A stretch of 64,000 bases of DNA from Mesorhizobium sp. (GCF_016793485.1 NZ_JAEULZ010000003.1:1-64000); one strand, 5' to 3'. Counted from the stretch's first letter, positions 18,002-28,432 are shown. The notes: generated from the letters alone by a model not told the origin. Translations and numbers: made by a program.

Positions 18002-18784
18002 CTATCTGTCGACCGCCGTCCTGTCGGTCGAGGCATGTGGCGCAAGCCGCATGCCAAGGCTGGTCGCCCCCTGCGGCGAGAGGACGGGCACGAAGACGCG
18101 GCGCGAAGCGCGTTTTGCGACAGGTATACCCTGATAGACGCGCTTTTGCGCCTCTACGATGATCACGCCCGAGAAAATCGGCCAGAACCGGCGGCCGGTT
18201 CGTTCCAGTATGTTGTGGAAGCGCATCATGAAGCGCTTCTTCGAGGGCGGGAAAAGCAGGGCTTCCGACCAAGCAGACGGCGTGAAATTGGCATCACGCA
18301 GCAATTCGTTGAGCTGGCTGCGCGAAAACGGGCGGCCCGTGCCGAAAGGCGTGTGCTCGAAACGCGCCCAGACGCCGCGGCGATTTGGCACGACAATGAC
18401 GATGCGGCCGTTGGGCGACAGCACGCGCCAGACTTCCTTCAGCGTTTCGCGCGGGCTTTCGGCATGTTCCAGCGAATGGACGAGAAGCATGCGGTCGACT
18501 GAGGAATCGACCAGCGGCAGTTCCTCATCAAAGACGAGGGCGGTCGCCGATGGCCCTCCGACCGGCCATACGACCGCGCCCTGCGTTGCCGGCATGAAGG
18601 CGAAGACGCGTTCGCAATCCGTACCGAAGCGGTCGAGCCAGGGCAGCGCATAGCCGAGCCCCACAAGCCGCTCGTTGGGCAGCTTGGTCCAGATCGACGA
18701 TAGCGCCATCGCGATGGCGCGGTCGGCCAGGCGCCCGAGCAGCGACGAATAGAAGGACCGCAGATCGACGATGTCCGAATTCAT
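18002..18784 (-). CDS. Class I SAM-dependent methyltransferase
   Basis: A 260-aa protein with a DUF-like N-terminus (SDIVDLRSFYSSLLGRLADR), an acidic segment with LPLVDSSVDRMLLVHSLEHAESP and the post-motif EVWRVLSPNGRIVIVVPNR, as in Methyltransf_11 enzymes. The SAM-binding glycine loop is weak (GLGYALPWL). The ATG at 18784 is chosen because the longer frame overlaps gloB. It is divergent from gloB and convergent with metA. The substrate is unknown. Confidence 0.83.
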   Translation of the reverse strand: MNSDIVDLRSFYSSLLGRLADRAIAMALSSIWTKLPNERLVGLGYALPWLDRFGTDCERVFAFMPATQGAVVWPVGGPSATALVFDEELPLVDSSVDRMLLVHSLEHAESPRETLKEVWRVLSPNGRIVIVVPNRRGVWARFEHTPFGTGRPFSRSQLNELLRDANFTPSAWSEALLFPPSKKRFMMRFHNILERTGRRFWPIFSGVIIVEAQKRVYQGIPVAKRASRRVFVPVLSPQGATSLGMRLAPHASTDRTAVDR

Positions 18785-18892
18785 GTCCGGAAGGTAATGC
18801 CTGATCGGGAAATAATGAAGCCGCGTCTCGCCGATGTGATGACAGGGCGGGCGCGCCACCCTATGTTCCGCGCGACGATTGGAGTTAGCGAG

Positions 18893-19660
18893 ATGACATT
18901 GCAGATCGACCAGTTCATGTGCCGCGAGGACAATTTCGGCGTCCTTATCCACGACCCGAAGAGCGGAGAGACGGCGCTGATCGATGCGCCCGAGGAGCGC
19001 GCGATCCTCGCGGCCGTCGAGCGTACCGGCTGGACGCCGACGATGATCATGACGACGCACCATCATATCGACCATGTCGAAGCCAATCTGGCGCTAAAAC
19101 AGCGCTTCGGCCTGAAGATCGTCGGGCCGAAGGCCGAGGCTTCCAAGATTCCGGGCATCGACGTCGAACTCGTCGAGGGTTCGAAGCTAGAATTCGCCGG
19201 CCAGCCCGTGGAAGTGATCGAGACGCCCGGACACACGGCGGGACATATCTGCTTCTACCTGCCGCAATCGCATGTCGCTTTCGTCGCCGACACGATTTTC
19301 GCGTTGGGCTGCGGCAGGCTGCTGGAAAAACCGGCTCCCGTGATGTTCCACTCACTGACCAAGCTCGTCGCGCTGCCCGCAGCCACCAAGCTCTATTGCG
19401 GCCACGAATACACGCTTTCCAATGCCCGCTTCGCGCTCACCATCGATCCGACCAACTCGGCGCTGAAGGAACGCACAGCCAAGATCGAGAAGCTGCGCGC
19501 CGACGGCAAGCCGACATTGCCCACGACGCTGGCCGAGGAACTGGCGACCAACCCATTCCTGCGCTGGCACGACCCCGCGATCCGCAAGAACCTCGGCATG
19601 GAAAAGGCATCGGACGAGGAAGTCTTCGCCGAAATCCGCAAGCGCAAGGACGTCTTTTGA
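18893..19660 (+). CDS. gloB: Hydroxyacylglutathione hydrolase (glyoxalase II)
   Basis: A 255-aa metallo-beta-lactamase-fold enzyme that hydrolyses S-D-lactoylglutathione to D-lactate and glutathione. The binuclear metal motif is THHHIDHVE, with GHTAGHICFYL, FVADTIFALGCGR and CGHEYTLSN downstream. The start MTLQIDQFMCREDNFGVLI follows a GGAG site at 18881 and matches family N-termini; longer upstream starts are not conserved. Its stop codon overlaps the TTG start of the next gene. Confidence 0.93.
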   Translation: MTLQIDQFMCREDNFGVLIHDPKSGETALIDAPEERAILAAVERTGWTPTMIMTTHHHIDHVEANLALKQRFGLKIVGPKAEASKIPGIDVELVEGSKLEFAGQPVEVIETPGHTAGHICFYLPQSHVAFVADTIFALGCGRLLEKPAPVMFHSLTKLVALPAATKLYCGHEYTLSNARFALTIDPTNSALKERTAKIEKLRADGKPTLPTTLAEELATNPFLRWHDPAIRKNLGMEKASDEEVFAEIRKRKDVF

Positions 19661-20085
19661 ACGCAGCCGACATCATCACGGCACTCGGCATGAGCCGCCA
19701 CCCTGAGGGCGGCTGGTATGTCGAGACGTTCCGAGACAACGAGAGGACCGGAGGTCGCGGCCACTCGACGGCGATCTACTTCCTGCTCGAGGAAGGCGAC
19801 GTCTCGGCGTGGCATCGGGTCAAGGACGCGGCCGAGGTCTGGCACTACTACGCAGGCGCGCCGCTGGAAATCCGGTTCCTCGACCAGCATGACCGTGAGG
19901 TGCCGGCTGTTCTGGGCACAGAGCTCACAGTAGGCGAAAGGCCGCAGGTCGTCGTCCCGGCCGGCAGCTGGCAGACTGCGCGCAGCCTCGGCGAGTGGAC
20001 GCTGGTGGGCTGCACCGTGGCGCCGGGCTTCGATTTCGCGCAGTTCGAGATGGCGCCGGCGGATTGGGAGCCGCCGCGCGGATAG
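19657..20085 (+). CDS. DUF985 cupin domain protein
   Basis: A 142-aa single-domain cupin. Conserved pieces are LGMSRHPEGGWYVETFRD, STAIYFLLEEGDVSAWHRV, EVWHYYAGAPLEI and WTLVGCTVAPGF. The TTG at 19657 overlaps the gloB stop (TTGA) and retains the ADIITALG helix seen in relatives, so it is preferred over the ATG at 19690. The family has no established activity; translational coupling to gloB hints at thiol or aldehyde metabolism. Confidence 0.82.
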   Translation: MNAADIITALGMSRHPEGGWYVETFRDNERTGGRGHSTAIYFLLEEGDVSAWHRVKDAAEVWHYYAGAPLEIRFLDQHDREVPAVLGTELTVGERPQVVVPAGSWQTARSLGEWTLVGCTVAPGFDFAQFEMAPADWEPPRG

Positions 20086-20967
20086 TCATACCGGCTGACG
20101 TGTCGACTTGCGGCCGAAAATCATCGATTTCGCCGCCAGCACCGCGCCAGCGGTGATCAGCAGGCAGGCCGCGAGTATCCTGAGCGATGGCTCGGCGACA
20201 CCGGCTGCGATCAGGATCAGCGTCGAGAGCAGCGGCGCGGCGTAGCTTGCAGCGCCGAGAACCTGGATGTTGCCGCGCTTCACGCCGATATCCCAGGCAT
20301 AGAAGGCGGCCCCGACCGGCATCAGCCCCAGCCCGATGACGGCGAGCCACTGCCCGGACGTGGCCGGCAACACGGTTTCCTCCAGCAGAAGGTGGCAAAT
20401 CAGGGAAAGCGCCGAAGTGGCGGCGCAGAACCAAGTCACGATGCTGGTGGGGACGGATGGAAACCGGCGAGACAGCAGCGAGTAGCCCGACCAAAGGAAG
20501 GCGCAGACGCCCGCCATCGCATAGCCAAAGGCGTAGCGGCTCTCGAAGGCCACGCCGCCGCGCGTGACGATCAGAACGGTGCCTGCAAGCCCCAGCAGCG
20601 CGCCCGCGACATGATACCAACGCAGCCGCTCGCCGGGCATCAGCGCCGAGCCGAGCACGATGAAAAGCGGCCAGAGATAGGCAATCAGGCTGGCTTCAAC
20701 GGCCGGCGCGTTGCGTAGCGCCGTGAAGTAGAAGAAGTGATAGCCGAACAGGCCGCCGATGCCGATGATCCAGACCTGGAACGGAATTTTTGCCGGCTTT
20801 TCCGGCGACGGCATGAAAAGGCGGGCCACCAGACCGACTGCCGTGCCGATGGCGAAGGTGATGGCGGCAAGGAGAAATGGCGGCACCTGGCCGGAGGCGT
20901 CTGTCAGGAGCGCCAGCAGCGCCCACATGGCGATCGCCGAAAAGCCGATGAGGGTTGCACGCGCCAT
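20086..20967 (-). CDS. DMT superfamily transporter (EamA domains)
   Basis: A 293-aa protein with about ten transmembrane helices in two EamA repeats, the first ending near residue 140. Sequences such as ASLIAYLWPLFIVLGSALMPGERL and GAASYAAPLLSTLILI are typical of drug/metabolite exporters. It is convergent with the cupin gene, with no intergenic space. The substrate is unknown. Confidence 0.87.
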   Translation of the reverse strand: MARATLIGFSAIAMWALLALLTDASGQVPPFLLAAITFAIGTAVGLVARLFMPSPEKPAKIPFQVWIIGIGGLFGYHFFYFTALRNAPAVEASLIAYLWPLFIVLGSALMPGERLRWYHVAGALLGLAGTVLIVTRGGVAFESRYAFGYAMAGVCAFLWSGYSLLSRRFPSVPTSIVTWFCAATSALSLICHLLLEETVLPATSGQWLAVIGLGLMPVGAAFYAWDIGVKRGNIQVLGAASYAAPLLSTLILIAAGVAEPSLRILAACLLITAGAVLAAKSMIFGRKSTRQPV

Positions 20968-20993
20968 GGTCGTTCTCCGGCGCGAGCCGGGGC

Positions 20994-21791
20994 TCAGGAC
21001 GCCTTGGTAGCTTCGAAACGCCGCGCCCGAACGGTGATGGTGCCGATCTGCGTTCCGATCGTGGCGTGGATGGGCGCGTATATTCCTGTTTCGCCGATCT
21101 GGGCAAATGTCACCATGATCCGGCTCTTGGTCCTGAGATATTCGAGCGATCGGCGGCCCTTGCGATAGCCGGATGAAGGGGTGAACGTCAGGCGGCAGGT
21201 GACGGTCGGGCCCTCGAAGCCCTCGACCGACATCGTGCCGGTACCGACGAAGGACAGCGCCAGGTCGGCGCGCAGTTCGCCGTCGAACATGCGCGAACTG
21301 CCCTTGCAGACGTCTTCCAGCTTGTCCGCCTTCACGAGACTTGCGGCAAGCGGATCCACGACCGACTTCAGGTCTTCGGGCGGTATCGGTACCCAGTCGC
21401 TGCCGCGCTTCTTGAGCGGCGGCTCGTTCACGACCTTGACCACGTTGCCACCGGCGAAACGGATATCGACCAGCGTCGGCTTCCCATCATAACTGTACTG
21501 CGCGCGAAAACTCTCAGCCTCAATGCGGTCGCCCACGCGGCCGGTCGCGGTCAGCGTGCCTTTGGTGTCGTAGAAGAAGGCGCCCAACCCAGCGCTCTCG
21601 ACCTTGCCCTCCACCTTGTAGCTCTCGCCCTCCATGCGGCTGTCGAAATCGATGCGCGCGACCGGCAGGCCGAGGAAGGAGATGGTGAACTCGCCGCGAT
21701 AACCAGGCGTTTCGGCACGCGTTGCTGCCCCCGATGAGGCAAGAACGGCGACGCTGACTATAAGGACACGGATTGTGGGAAAAGCTGGCAG
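20994..21791 (-). CDS. DUF3108 domain protein, start codon unclear
   Basis: The DUF3108 core is clear: YRGEFTISFLGLPVARIDFD, GESYKVEGKVESAGLGAFFY and the C-terminal MVTFAQIGETGIYAPIHATI. The frame continues upstream of the first ATG (21635) through a good signal peptide (RVLIVSVAVLASSGAATRA) but contains no ATG, GTG or TTG before the stop near 21804. The coordinates use a CTG at 21791; an ATC at about 21773 is the position where an ATG would be expected. Either the start is non-standard or a start codon was mutated. Function: probable periplasmic protein, unknown role. Confidence 0.7.
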   Translation of the reverse strand: MPAFPTIRVLIVSVAVLASSGAATRAETPGYRGEFTISFLGLPVARIDFDSRMEGESYKVEGKVESAGLGAFFYDTKGTLTATGRVGDRIEAESFRAQYSYDGKPTLVDIRFAGGNVVKVVNEPPLKKRGSDWVPIPPEDLKSVVDPLAASLVKADKLEDVCKGSSRMFDGELRADLALSFVGTGTMSVEGFEGPTVTCRLTFTPSSGYRKGRRSLEYLRTKSRIMVTFAQIGETGIYAPIHATIGTQIGTITVRARRFEATKAS

Positions 21792-21905
21792 GACCGAACC
21801 TATTCATCTTCGCGGCGGATGACCGAACCCGCTTCCCCACGATAACGCTTGAAATCCGGCCATTCTATGAAAGAAAGGCCAGCCTAAGCGCCCTGCCCGC
21901 GCTGC

Positions 21906-21934
21906 TTGACGCGGACGGCAAATGCCATTATGGA
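21906..21934 (+). promoter_or_regulatory. Sigma70-type promoter for rpmB
   Basis: TTGACG, a 17-bp spacer and TATGGA lie about 93 bp upstream of the rpmB start, within CTTGACGC typical of strong alphaproteobacterial promoters. This would give a leader of roughly 85 nt. It is inferred from sequence alone. Confidence 0.5.
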
Positions 21935-22026
21935 ACGCCAACTTTTCCACAAGGCCGCCTGCAGCACTGCGCGCCAACAGTTCGGTGCGCTGCTAGGTAG
22001 CCGTTGAAGACCTGAAGGTAAGTAAG

Positions 22027-22320
22027 ATGTCCCGCATGTGCGAACTGACCGGCAAGGCCGTCCTGACCGGCAACAATGTGAGCCACGCCAACAACAAGAC
22101 GAAGCGCCGCTTCCTGCCGAATCTCGTCAACGTGACGCTGATCTCGGAAGCGCTGAACCAGAACGTGCGCCTGCGCATTTCGGCCAACGCCCTGCGTTCG
22201 GTCGAGCATCGCGGCGGCCTCGACGCCTTCCTGGCCAAGGCCGACGCGGCTGAGCTGTCGCAGCGCGCCAAGCTGCTCAAGAAGCAGATCGCCAAGAAGG
22301 TCGCCGAACAGGCTGCCTGA
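22027..22320 (+). CDS. rpmB: 50S ribosomal protein L28
   Basis: A 97-aa basic protein of the large ribosomal subunit. The N-terminus [20 protein letters not shown] and the [15 protein letters not shown] segment are diagnostic of L28. Length fits alphaproteobacterial L28, which has a C-terminal extension (here [20 protein letters not shown]). An AAGGTAAG purine stretch precedes the ATG. Confidence 0.97.
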   Translation: MSRMCELTGKAVLTGNNVSHANNKTKRRFLPNLVNVTLISEALNQNVRLRISANALRSVEHRGGLDAFLAKADAAELSQRAKLLKKQIAKKVAEQAA

Positions 22321-22375
22321 TCGGCGTTTTCGAGGGCGGTGACGCCCGGCTGGTTCCATTACCCAGGATAAAAAA

Positions 22376-23053
22376 ATGCCTCGCCTTATCGCGTATCTTC
22401 CCTTTGTGGCTGCCATGGCGCTTGTCGTGGTGGCCTCGAACGTCCTTGTGCAGTTCCCTGTCGATGGGCAGGTAGGAAGTCTCGCACTTGCTGACGTCCT
22501 GACCTGGGGCGCGTTTACCTATCCCTTCGCCTTTCTGGTCACCGACCTCGCGAACCGGCGCCATGGCCCGGCTGTTGCACGCAGCATCGTCTTCGTCGGC
22601 TTTGTGCTGGCGGTCACCTGCTCGATCCTGCTGCCGCCCCTGCTCTACCAGCACGGATTGATCGAATTCGAGACGTCCGCCAACCGCCTGGTGCGTATCG
22701 CCATTGCGTCGGGAACGGCGTTCCTGACGGCGCAGCTTCTCGATATCACCGTCTTCAACTGGCTGCGCCGGCAATCCTGGTGGCGGGCGCCGGTGTTCGG
22801 ATCGCTCGCAGGCTCGGTGCTCGATACGGCCATCTTCTTCAGCATCGCTTTCTCGGCAACCTTCGCCTTCGTCGGCCCCGATGACGCCTTCGCTTTGGAA
22901 AGCGCACCGCTTCTCGGGCTCCTTCCCTTAGAAGCCGAGCGCTGGGTTTCATGGGCGGCCGGCGATCTCACGGTGAAGCTGCTGATCGCGGTGTTCGCGC
23001 TGATTCCCTATCGCCTGATCGCCGCGAAATGGGCTCAGCCGGCGGCGGCGTGA
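22376..23053 (+). CDS. Queuosine precursor transporter (YhhQ family)
   Basis: A 225-aa membrane protein with about six helices. The pieces ASNVLVQFP, TWGAFTYPFAFLVTDLANRR and TAQLLDITVFNWLRR match the YhhQ/QPTR family that takes up queuosine precursors (preQ0/preQ1) for tRNA modification. It follows rpmB by 55 bp, so it may be co-transcribed with it. Confidence 0.88.
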   Translation: MPRLIAYLPFVAAMALVVVASNVLVQFPVDGQVGSLALADVLTWGAFTYPFAFLVTDLANRRHGPAVARSIVFVGFVLAVTCSILLPPLLYQHGLIEFETSANRLVRIAIASGTAFLTAQLLDITVFNWLRRQSWWRAPVFGSLAGSVLDTAIFFSIAFSATFAFVGPDDAFALESAPLLGLLPLEAERWVSWAAGDLTVKLLIAVFALIPYRLIAAKWAQPAAA

Positions 23054-23057
23054 CACT

Positions 23058-23726
23058 GTGATACACTGGGTTCATCTGGACAGCGCCCGAATTCCCGGCG
23101 GCGGCGAACTGCGCCTGAAGCGACGCGGCGATGAATTCTCCATCATGCTCGGAACGAACGAGTTGATGAACAGCCGGCTCTCCGGTTCGGAGGAAGCGCT
23201 GGCACGACTTTCCATTGCAAAGCTGGCCGGCAGAAGCGCGCCGCGCGTGCTGATCGGCGGGCTTGGCATGGGCTTCACGCTGCGCGCCGCGCTGGAGGTT
23301 CTCGGTTCCGATGCACGGGTGACCGTGGCGGAACTGGTGCCGGAGGTCGTGGCCTGGGCCAGGGGACCGATGACATCGGTCTTCAAGGGATGTCTCGACG
23401 ATCCACGGGTCTTAGTGCTGGTGGCCGACGTCGGCGCAACGATCCTCGAAGCGCAACCTGCGTGGGACGCGATCCTGCTCGACGTGGACAACGGCCCGGA
23501 GGGACTTTCGCGCGAGGCCAATGACAGCCTCTACGACCCTCGTGGACTGGCGCGGGCACACCGCGCATTGGCGAAGGGTGGCGTCCTAGCGGTGTGGTCG
23601 CAGGGTCCTGAGCCCCGCTTTACCAAGAGGCTCAACGCCGCCGGCTTCTCGGTCGAGGAAGTCAAGGCTCGCGCCAATGCCGGAAAAAGCGGGGCAAGGC
23701 ATATAATCTGGCTCGCAACGAAATAG
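23058..23726 (+). CDS. Spermidine synthase-like SAM-dependent protein
   Basis: A 222-aa protein with a spermidine-synthase-type Rossmann core: RVLIGGLGMGFTLRAALEVL, VTVAELVPEVVAWAR, the acidic AILLDVDNGPEGL and a late GGVLAVWSQGPEP. It lacks the N-terminal tetramerisation domain of true spermidine synthases. Aminopropyl- or methyltransferase activity is possible; the exact reaction is not predictable. It starts 4 bp after the transporter gene. Confidence 0.8.
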   Translation: MIHWVHLDSARIPGGGELRLKRRGDEFSIMLGTNELMNSRLSGSEEALARLSIAKLAGRSAPRVLIGGLGMGFTLRAALEVLGSDARVTVAELVPEVVAWARGPMTSVFKGCLDDPRVLVLVADVGATILEAQPAWDAILLDVDNGPEGLSREANDSLYDPRGLARAHRALAKGGVLAVWSQGPEPRFTKRLNAAGFSVEEVKARANAGKSGARHIIWLATK

Positions 23727-23750
23727 CGTAGGCATCGCAGCCGAAGCAGA

Positions 23751-24815
23751 TTACGGCGCGCGCGTCGCCTGCGGCTCGGCCTCGTCGTGCAGCACGAATT
23801 CCAGATAGAGGTTGCGCTGAATAAGCGAATGGTTGTCGTCTGACATCAGCGACACCATCTGCGCGCCGTCCTCGCGGGTCCAGACATCCATGCCTTCCAT
23901 ATTGTCGATCTGGTAGAGCATGTCGGCCTCAAACAGCACCGGCCCGTCAGCGATCGCGCCTTTCGCTATGCTTTCACCATAGATGCGCCGAAGCCGCATC
24001 TTTACGCCGGTGGCCATGGAGAAACTGCGCTCGAGCAGCAGAAGATCGCCATTAGGCAGGAATGCGCCGTCGGTGATGTCGAACTCGCCGTTGCGCTTGA
24101 CGGTAAAGATGCCCTTGTTGGGACCTTCGATGATCGCGGCGAAGATATTGCCGTCCTTGTCGAGGCTCTTTTCGCTGACGACGACGAGCCCGCCCTCATG
24201 CTGCCCGTAGGGATTGGCGTGGGCGACCGTCTCGAAACCACGGTTCTCGCGCAATTCGCGTTTCGGGATCAGGAAATCCAGATCCTCGAAGGCCGGCTTC
24301 ATCCCGTCCGGCTGGATGCGGAACTGCGATATCCTGTGGTCGCGTTCGAAGCCCACGGTGGCGACGCCATCCTTTACGGCAAGGCTTTCGGCATCGACCT
24401 GCCACTTGTTGCCAGAGAGCTTTCCCGCCCGGTCGTACATCTGCTGCATGCGGAAATTGTCAAAACCGGTCGGTTTTCGGTCGGCGTCGCGCGCCACAGA
24501 GCCGAAGAACCAGAAGCCGGAATCGGACACGCCGATAAAATCGCTGCCCGGCTTGAGAAAGCGGAAGGACGACAGTCCGCCGAAGTCGCGCGATGGCGAG
24601 GTCATCTCCATACCGCCGAGGAACTCCAGCGGCCCGAACCGGGTCTCGGAGCTGCCAATCCGGAAATTGGTGATCGGCCGCGCCGACACGTCGATCTGTT
24701 CGACCGCATCACCCGCTGCACGCACGGGCTGCCGGGACGTGTAGGCAAAGGCGCTGCCAACCGCGATGACGACAAAGGCTGCGTAGAAGCCCCACCGGCG
24801 CAGGGCGACGCTCAT
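23751..24815 (-). CDS. Esterase-like activity of phytase family protein
   Basis: A 354-aa exported protein with an N-terminal hydrophobic segment (residues about 9-27) and a beta-propeller-like phytase-like domain: [54 protein letters not shown] and DNMEGMDVW. Periplasmic location is likely. Its start overlaps the end of cobT by 4 bp, which is common in Rhizobiales although no link to cobalamin synthesis is established. Confidence 0.85.
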   Translation of the reverse strand: MSVALRRWGFYAAFVVIAVGSAFAYTSRQPVRAAGDAVEQIDVSARPITNFRIGSSETRFGPLEFLGGMEMTSPSRDFGGLSSFRFLKPGSDFIGVSDSGFWFFGSVARDADRKPTGFDNFRMQQMYDRAGKLSGNKWQVDAESLAVKDGVATVGFERDHRISQFRIQPDGMKPAFEDLDFLIPKRELRENRGFETVAHANPYGQHEGGLVVVSEKSLDKDGNIFAAIIEGPNKGIFTVKRNGEFDITDGAFLPNGDLLLLERSFSMATGVKMRLRRIYGESIAKGAIADGPVLFEADMLYQIDNMEGMDVWTREDGAQMVSLMSDDNHSLIQRNLYLEFVLHDEAEPQATRAP

Positions 24816-26710
24816 CCGGCGCGCCTCAGCGAACCGCGGCGGGCATCGCGCACCGTCTCCTCGCCGAACAGCGAGGCAAGCTGCTCGGTCATCGCACCTG
24901 CAAGCTCTTCGGCATCGACGATCGTGACGGCGCGACGGTAGTAGCGGGTGACGTCGTGACCGATGCCGATGGCCAAGAGCTCGACCGGCGAACGTGTCTC
25001 GATCAGCTCGATCACACCGCGCAGGTGACGTTCCAGATAGTTACCGGGATTAACCGACAGGGTGGAATCGTCGACCGGCGCGCCATCCGAGATCATCATC
25101 AGGATCTTGCGCTGTTCCGGGCGCGCGATCAGTCGCTGGTGCGCCCACAGCAATGCCTCGCCGTCGATGTTTTCCTTGAGCAGGCCCTCACGCATCATCA
25201 GGCCGAGATTGCGGCGCGCGCGCCGCCACGGGGCGTCGGCGGACTTGTAGATGATATGGCGCAAATCGTTTAGCCGGCCGGGATTCGGCGGTTTGCCGTC
25301 CTTCAACCACTTCTCGCGTGACTGGCCGCCCTTCCATGCGCGGGTGGTGAAGCCGAGAATCTCGACCGAGACGCCGCAGCGCTCGAGCGTACGCGCCAGG
25401 ATGTCGGCGCAGGTGGCCGCCACCGTGATCGGACGACCGCGCATCGATCCCGAATTGTCGAGAACGAGGCTGACGACCGTATCGCGGAATTTGGTGTCGC
25501 GCTCCTGCTTAAAGGAGAGCGGCTGCATCGGATCGATGACGACGCGCACGAGCCGGGCCGGATCGAGATAGCCTTCCTCTAGATCGAAATCCCAGGAACG
25601 GTTCTGCTGCGCCATCAAGCGGCGCTGCAGGCGATTTGCGAGGCGGCCGACGACGCCCTGGAGATTGGCGAGCTGCTTGTCGAGGAAAGCGCGCAGCCGG
25701 TCGAGCTCTTCTTCCTCGCACAGCTCCTCCGCCCCAACGGTTTCGTCGAAAGCGGTGGTGAAAACCTTATAGTCGACCTGATTGGGCAGGTCCGCGAAGG
25801 GGTTGTCCTTGCGCTTGGCTTCGCCCGGCGTCTCGGCGTCCGGATCGTCATCGTCGGAGAACTCGTCGGAGGTGGCATCGGCCGCTTCCATCTCGCCGGC
25901 CTGCTCCTCCTCGGAAGAGGCGTCCTGATCGTCGGACTGCGACTGGTCGGCGCCGGAATCGTCCTCGCCGCCGTCTTCGGACTGCTCCTCGCCCTGCGGC
26001 TGCGGATCCTCGCTGTCCTCGGATTCGTCGGACTGTTCTTCGTCGCCGAAATCCTCGGCCATCTCCATCGAGGCCAGCATCTCGCGCACAACGCGCGCAA
26101 AGGCCTGCTGGTCCTGGACGTTGCCGGCGAGATGTTCGAGGTCGGGGCCTGCCTTCTCCTCGATCCAGTCGCGCCAGAGGTTGACTACGCGCTCGCCGCT
26201 CCTGGGCGCGGCGCGGCCGGTCAGCTTCTCGCGCACCATCAGCGCAAGCGCCTCCTCTATCGGCGCATCGGCGCGATCGCGCACGTCTGCCAGATTGGCC
26301 TTGGCGTACTTGTCTTCCAGCATATGGCCGATGTTGTCAGCCACGCCCGTCATACGAAGCGCGCCGATCGCCTCGACGCGCGCCTGTTCGACAGCATCGA
26401 AAACGGCCCGCGCCTGCTTGCCCTCGGGGGCGAACTTCGTATGCACGCGCATGTCATGGCAAGCGCGTTTCAGGGCCATGGAATCGCCGAGACCTCGAGT
26501 CACCGCGATGTCGGTCGCCGTGGCCTTCTTGGGGATTTCCGGAAGTCGCGCCCGATTGCCGGCAAGGGCCGGCTTGTCCTTGGCGAAACCGACCTCGAGC
26601 TCGTTGTCGCCGGAAATGGCGCGCATGCAGACCGTGACCGCGCGCTTGAACGCGTCGGTGTCAGAGCCGCTCTTGGACCTGTTTCGCGTGTTGTCGCCGG
26701 GACCGGCCAT
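24812..26710 (-). CDS. cobT: Aerobic cobaltochelatase subunit CobT
   Basis: A 632-aa subunit of CobNST, which inserts Co(II) into hydrogenobyrinic acid a,c-diamide. An N-terminal region to about residue 210 is followed by a highly acidic Asp/Glu/Ser linker (about 215-300) and a C-terminal von Willebrand A domain with the MIDAS motif [10 protein letters not shown] and later [11 protein letters not shown]. This architecture and length are diagnostic. It lies 15 bp downstream of cobS. Confidence 0.95.
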   Translation of the reverse strand: MAGPGDNTRNRSKSGSDTDAFKRAVTVCMRAISGDNELEVGFAKDKPALAGNRARLPEIPKKATATDIAVTRGLGDSMALKRACHDMRVHTKFAPEGKQARAVFDAVEQARVEAIGALRMTGVADNIGHMLEDKYAKANLADVRDRADAPIEEALALMVREKLTGRAAPRSGERVVNLWRDWIEEKAGPDLEHLAGNVQDQQAFARVVREMLASMEMAEDFGDEEQSDESEDSEDPQPQGEEQSEDGGEDDSGADQSQSDDQDASSEEEQAGEMEAADATSDEFSDDDDPDAETPGEAKRKDNPFADLPNQVDYKVFTTAFDETVGAEELCEEEELDRLRAFLDKQLANLQGVVGRLANRLQRRLMAQQNRSWDFDLEEGYLDPARLVRVVIDPMQPLSFKQERDTKFRDTVVSLVLDNSGSMRGRPITVAATCADILARTLERCGVSVEILGFTTRAWKGGQSREKWLKDGKPPNPGRLNDLRHIIYKSADAPWRRARRNLGLMMREGLLKENIDGEALLWAHQRLIARPEQRKILMMISDGAPVDDSTLSVNPGNYLERHLRGVIELIETRSPVELLAIGIGHDVTRYYRRAVTIVDAEELAGAMTEQLASLFGEETVRDARRGSLRRAG

Positions 26711-26725
26711 CGAAGCTCCGGTCCG

Positions 26726-27712
26726 TCAGCCCAGAACGACGTTGGACGCGCTCTCGGGCAAGTCCTGTCCAAAGGCACGCTGGAAGAACTCGGCAACGAT
26801 GGAACGTTCGAGTTCGTCACACTTGTTGAGGAAGGTTAGCCGGAACGCCAGCCCGATATCGCCGAAGATTTCGGCATTCTCGGCCCAGGTGATGACCGTG
26901 CGCGGGCTCATCACGGTCGAGAGATCGCCGTTGATGAAGGCCTGGCGCGTCATGTCGGCGACGCGCACCATCTTGTTGACGATCTCCTTGCCCTTGGCGT
27001 CGCGATAGTGCTTGGCCTTGGCGACGACGATGTTCACTTCGTTGTCGTGCGGCAGGTAATTCAGCGTCGTGACGATCGACCAGCGGTCCATCTGCGCCTG
27101 ATTGATCTGCTGCGTGCCGTGATAGAGGCCGGTCGTGTCGCCGAGGCCGACGGTGTTGGCCGTGGCAAACAGGCGGAAGGCCGGATGCGGGCGGATGACG
27201 CGGCTCTGGTCGAGCAGCGTCAGGCGGCCCGACGATTCCAGAACACGCTGGATCACGAACATGACGTCCGGACGGCCGGCGTCATACTCGTCGAAGCAGA
27301 GCGCGATGTTGTGCTGGTAGGCCCAGGGCAGGATGCCGTCGCGGAACTCCGTGACCTGCTGGCCGTCCTGCAGCACGATGGCGTCCTTGCCGACAAGGTC
27401 GATACGGCTGACATGGCTGTCGAGGTTGACGCGGACGCAGGGCCAGTTGAGGCGCGCCGCCACCTGCTCGATGTGGGTCGACTTGCCGGTGCCGTGATAG
27501 CCGGAGACCATCACGCGGCGGTTAAAGGCAAAGCCGGCGAGGATGGCGAGCGTGGTCTGCTGGTCGAAAAGATAGTCCGGGTCAATGTCCGGCACGTGCT
27601 CGGTCGCCACCGAATAGGCGGGCACAACCATTTTGGATTCGAAGCCGAAGGTGTCCTTGACCGAGACTGTGGTATCGGGAAGGTTGGCGATGTCGCGGTC
27701 GACCTTGTTCAT
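26726..27712 (-). CDS. cobS: Aerobic cobaltochelatase subunit CobS
   Basis: A 328-aa AAA+ ATPase that partners CobT and CobN in cobalt insertion during cobalamin synthesis. Walker A is [13 protein letters not shown], Walker B is [10 protein letters not shown], and an arginine-containing [14 protein letters not shown] segment follows. The start [15 protein letters not shown] at 27712 matches family N-termini; the longer frame to 27799 is not conserved. Confidence 0.95.
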   Translation of the reverse strand: MNKVDRDIANLPDTTVSVKDTFGFESKMVVPAYSVATEHVPDIDPDYLFDQQTTLAILAGFAFNRRVMVSGYHGTGKSTHIEQVAARLNWPCVRVNLDSHVSRIDLVGKDAIVLQDGQQVTEFRDGILPWAYQHNIALCFDEYDAGRPDVMFVIQRVLESSGRLTLLDQSRVIRPHPAFRLFATANTVGLGDTTGLYHGTQQINQAQMDRWSIVTTLNYLPHDNEVNIVVAKAKHYRDAKGKEIVNKMVRVADMTRQAFINGDLSTVMSPRTVITWAENAEIFGDIGLAFRLTFLNKCDELERSIVAEFFQRAFGQDLPESASNVVLG

Positions 27713-27814
27713 AACATCCTCGCGCGCGGCGCTTCCTTGCGCCGGCAAATACCTTGTTTTTGTCCGGGGGCGTCTTAGCAGACCCTGCGGCAAGCACAAA
27801 AGGGCTTTATTGCC

Positions 27815-28432
27815 TCAGCACAGGCCCGCTTGTTTCAGCACGCGATAGGCCTGCAGCACATCGCGGAACCGGTCTTCAGAACCCCTGTCGCCGCCATTCG
27901 CGTCGGGATGGTGGCGTTTCACCAGTTCCTTATAGCGCGCCTTGATGTCTGCGCCAGTCGCCTTTGCGTCAAGGCCAAGCGTTTCCAGCGCCTTGGCCTC
28001 AAGCGGCTTGGCCTTGCGCTCGCGCGGCTGGCGCTGGTCCTTCGGCCCACCGAACAGGTTGTACGGGTCGCGCATGCGGTTGTAGTAGCCGGCGCGACCG
28101 GAGCGCATCTGCGCCATTTCGGGCGAGGACCGGGTGCCGCCGCCGGTGCCCATCTTCCACGTGGGGCGGTGACCGGTCAGAGCTTCCTTCTGGAAACGTG
28201 CAATGTCGGAATCCGGAACGCCGGAGAAATAATTGAAACCCTTGTTGTACTCACGCACGTGATCGAGGCAGAAGCGGAAGTACTCGCCTTCCTTCATGCG
28301 GCCGACCGGGGCGCGATGGGTGCCGGCCTCCTTGCACCCGTCCCACTGGCATGCGGGCGCGCGCGACTTCAGCTCCGCGTCCTTCTCAGGGCGGATGCGA
28401 ATCTTCTCGAAATATTTCGGATACGGCTTCAT
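27815..28432 (-). CDS. J-domain protein with C-terminal DnaJ domain
   Basis: A 205-aa protein with a C-terminal J domain (about residues 148-205) containing KARYKELVKRHHPDANGG, so it can stimulate an Hsp70 ATPase. The N-terminal part has paired Cys residues (ACQWDGCKE and FRFCLDHV) that may bind zinc. This arrangement is common immediately upstream of cobS in Rhizobiales. The client is unknown. Confidence 0.88.
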   Translation of the reverse strand: MKPYPKYFEKIRIRPEKDAELKSRAPACQWDGCKEAGTHRAPVGRMKEGEYFRFCLDHVREYNKGFNYFSGVPDSDIARFQKEALTGHRPTWKMGTGGGTRSSPEMAQMRSGRAGYYNRMRDPYNLFGGPKDQRQPRERKAKPLEAKALETLGLDAKATGADIKARYKELVKRHHPDANGGDRGSEDRFRDVLQAYRVLKQAGLC

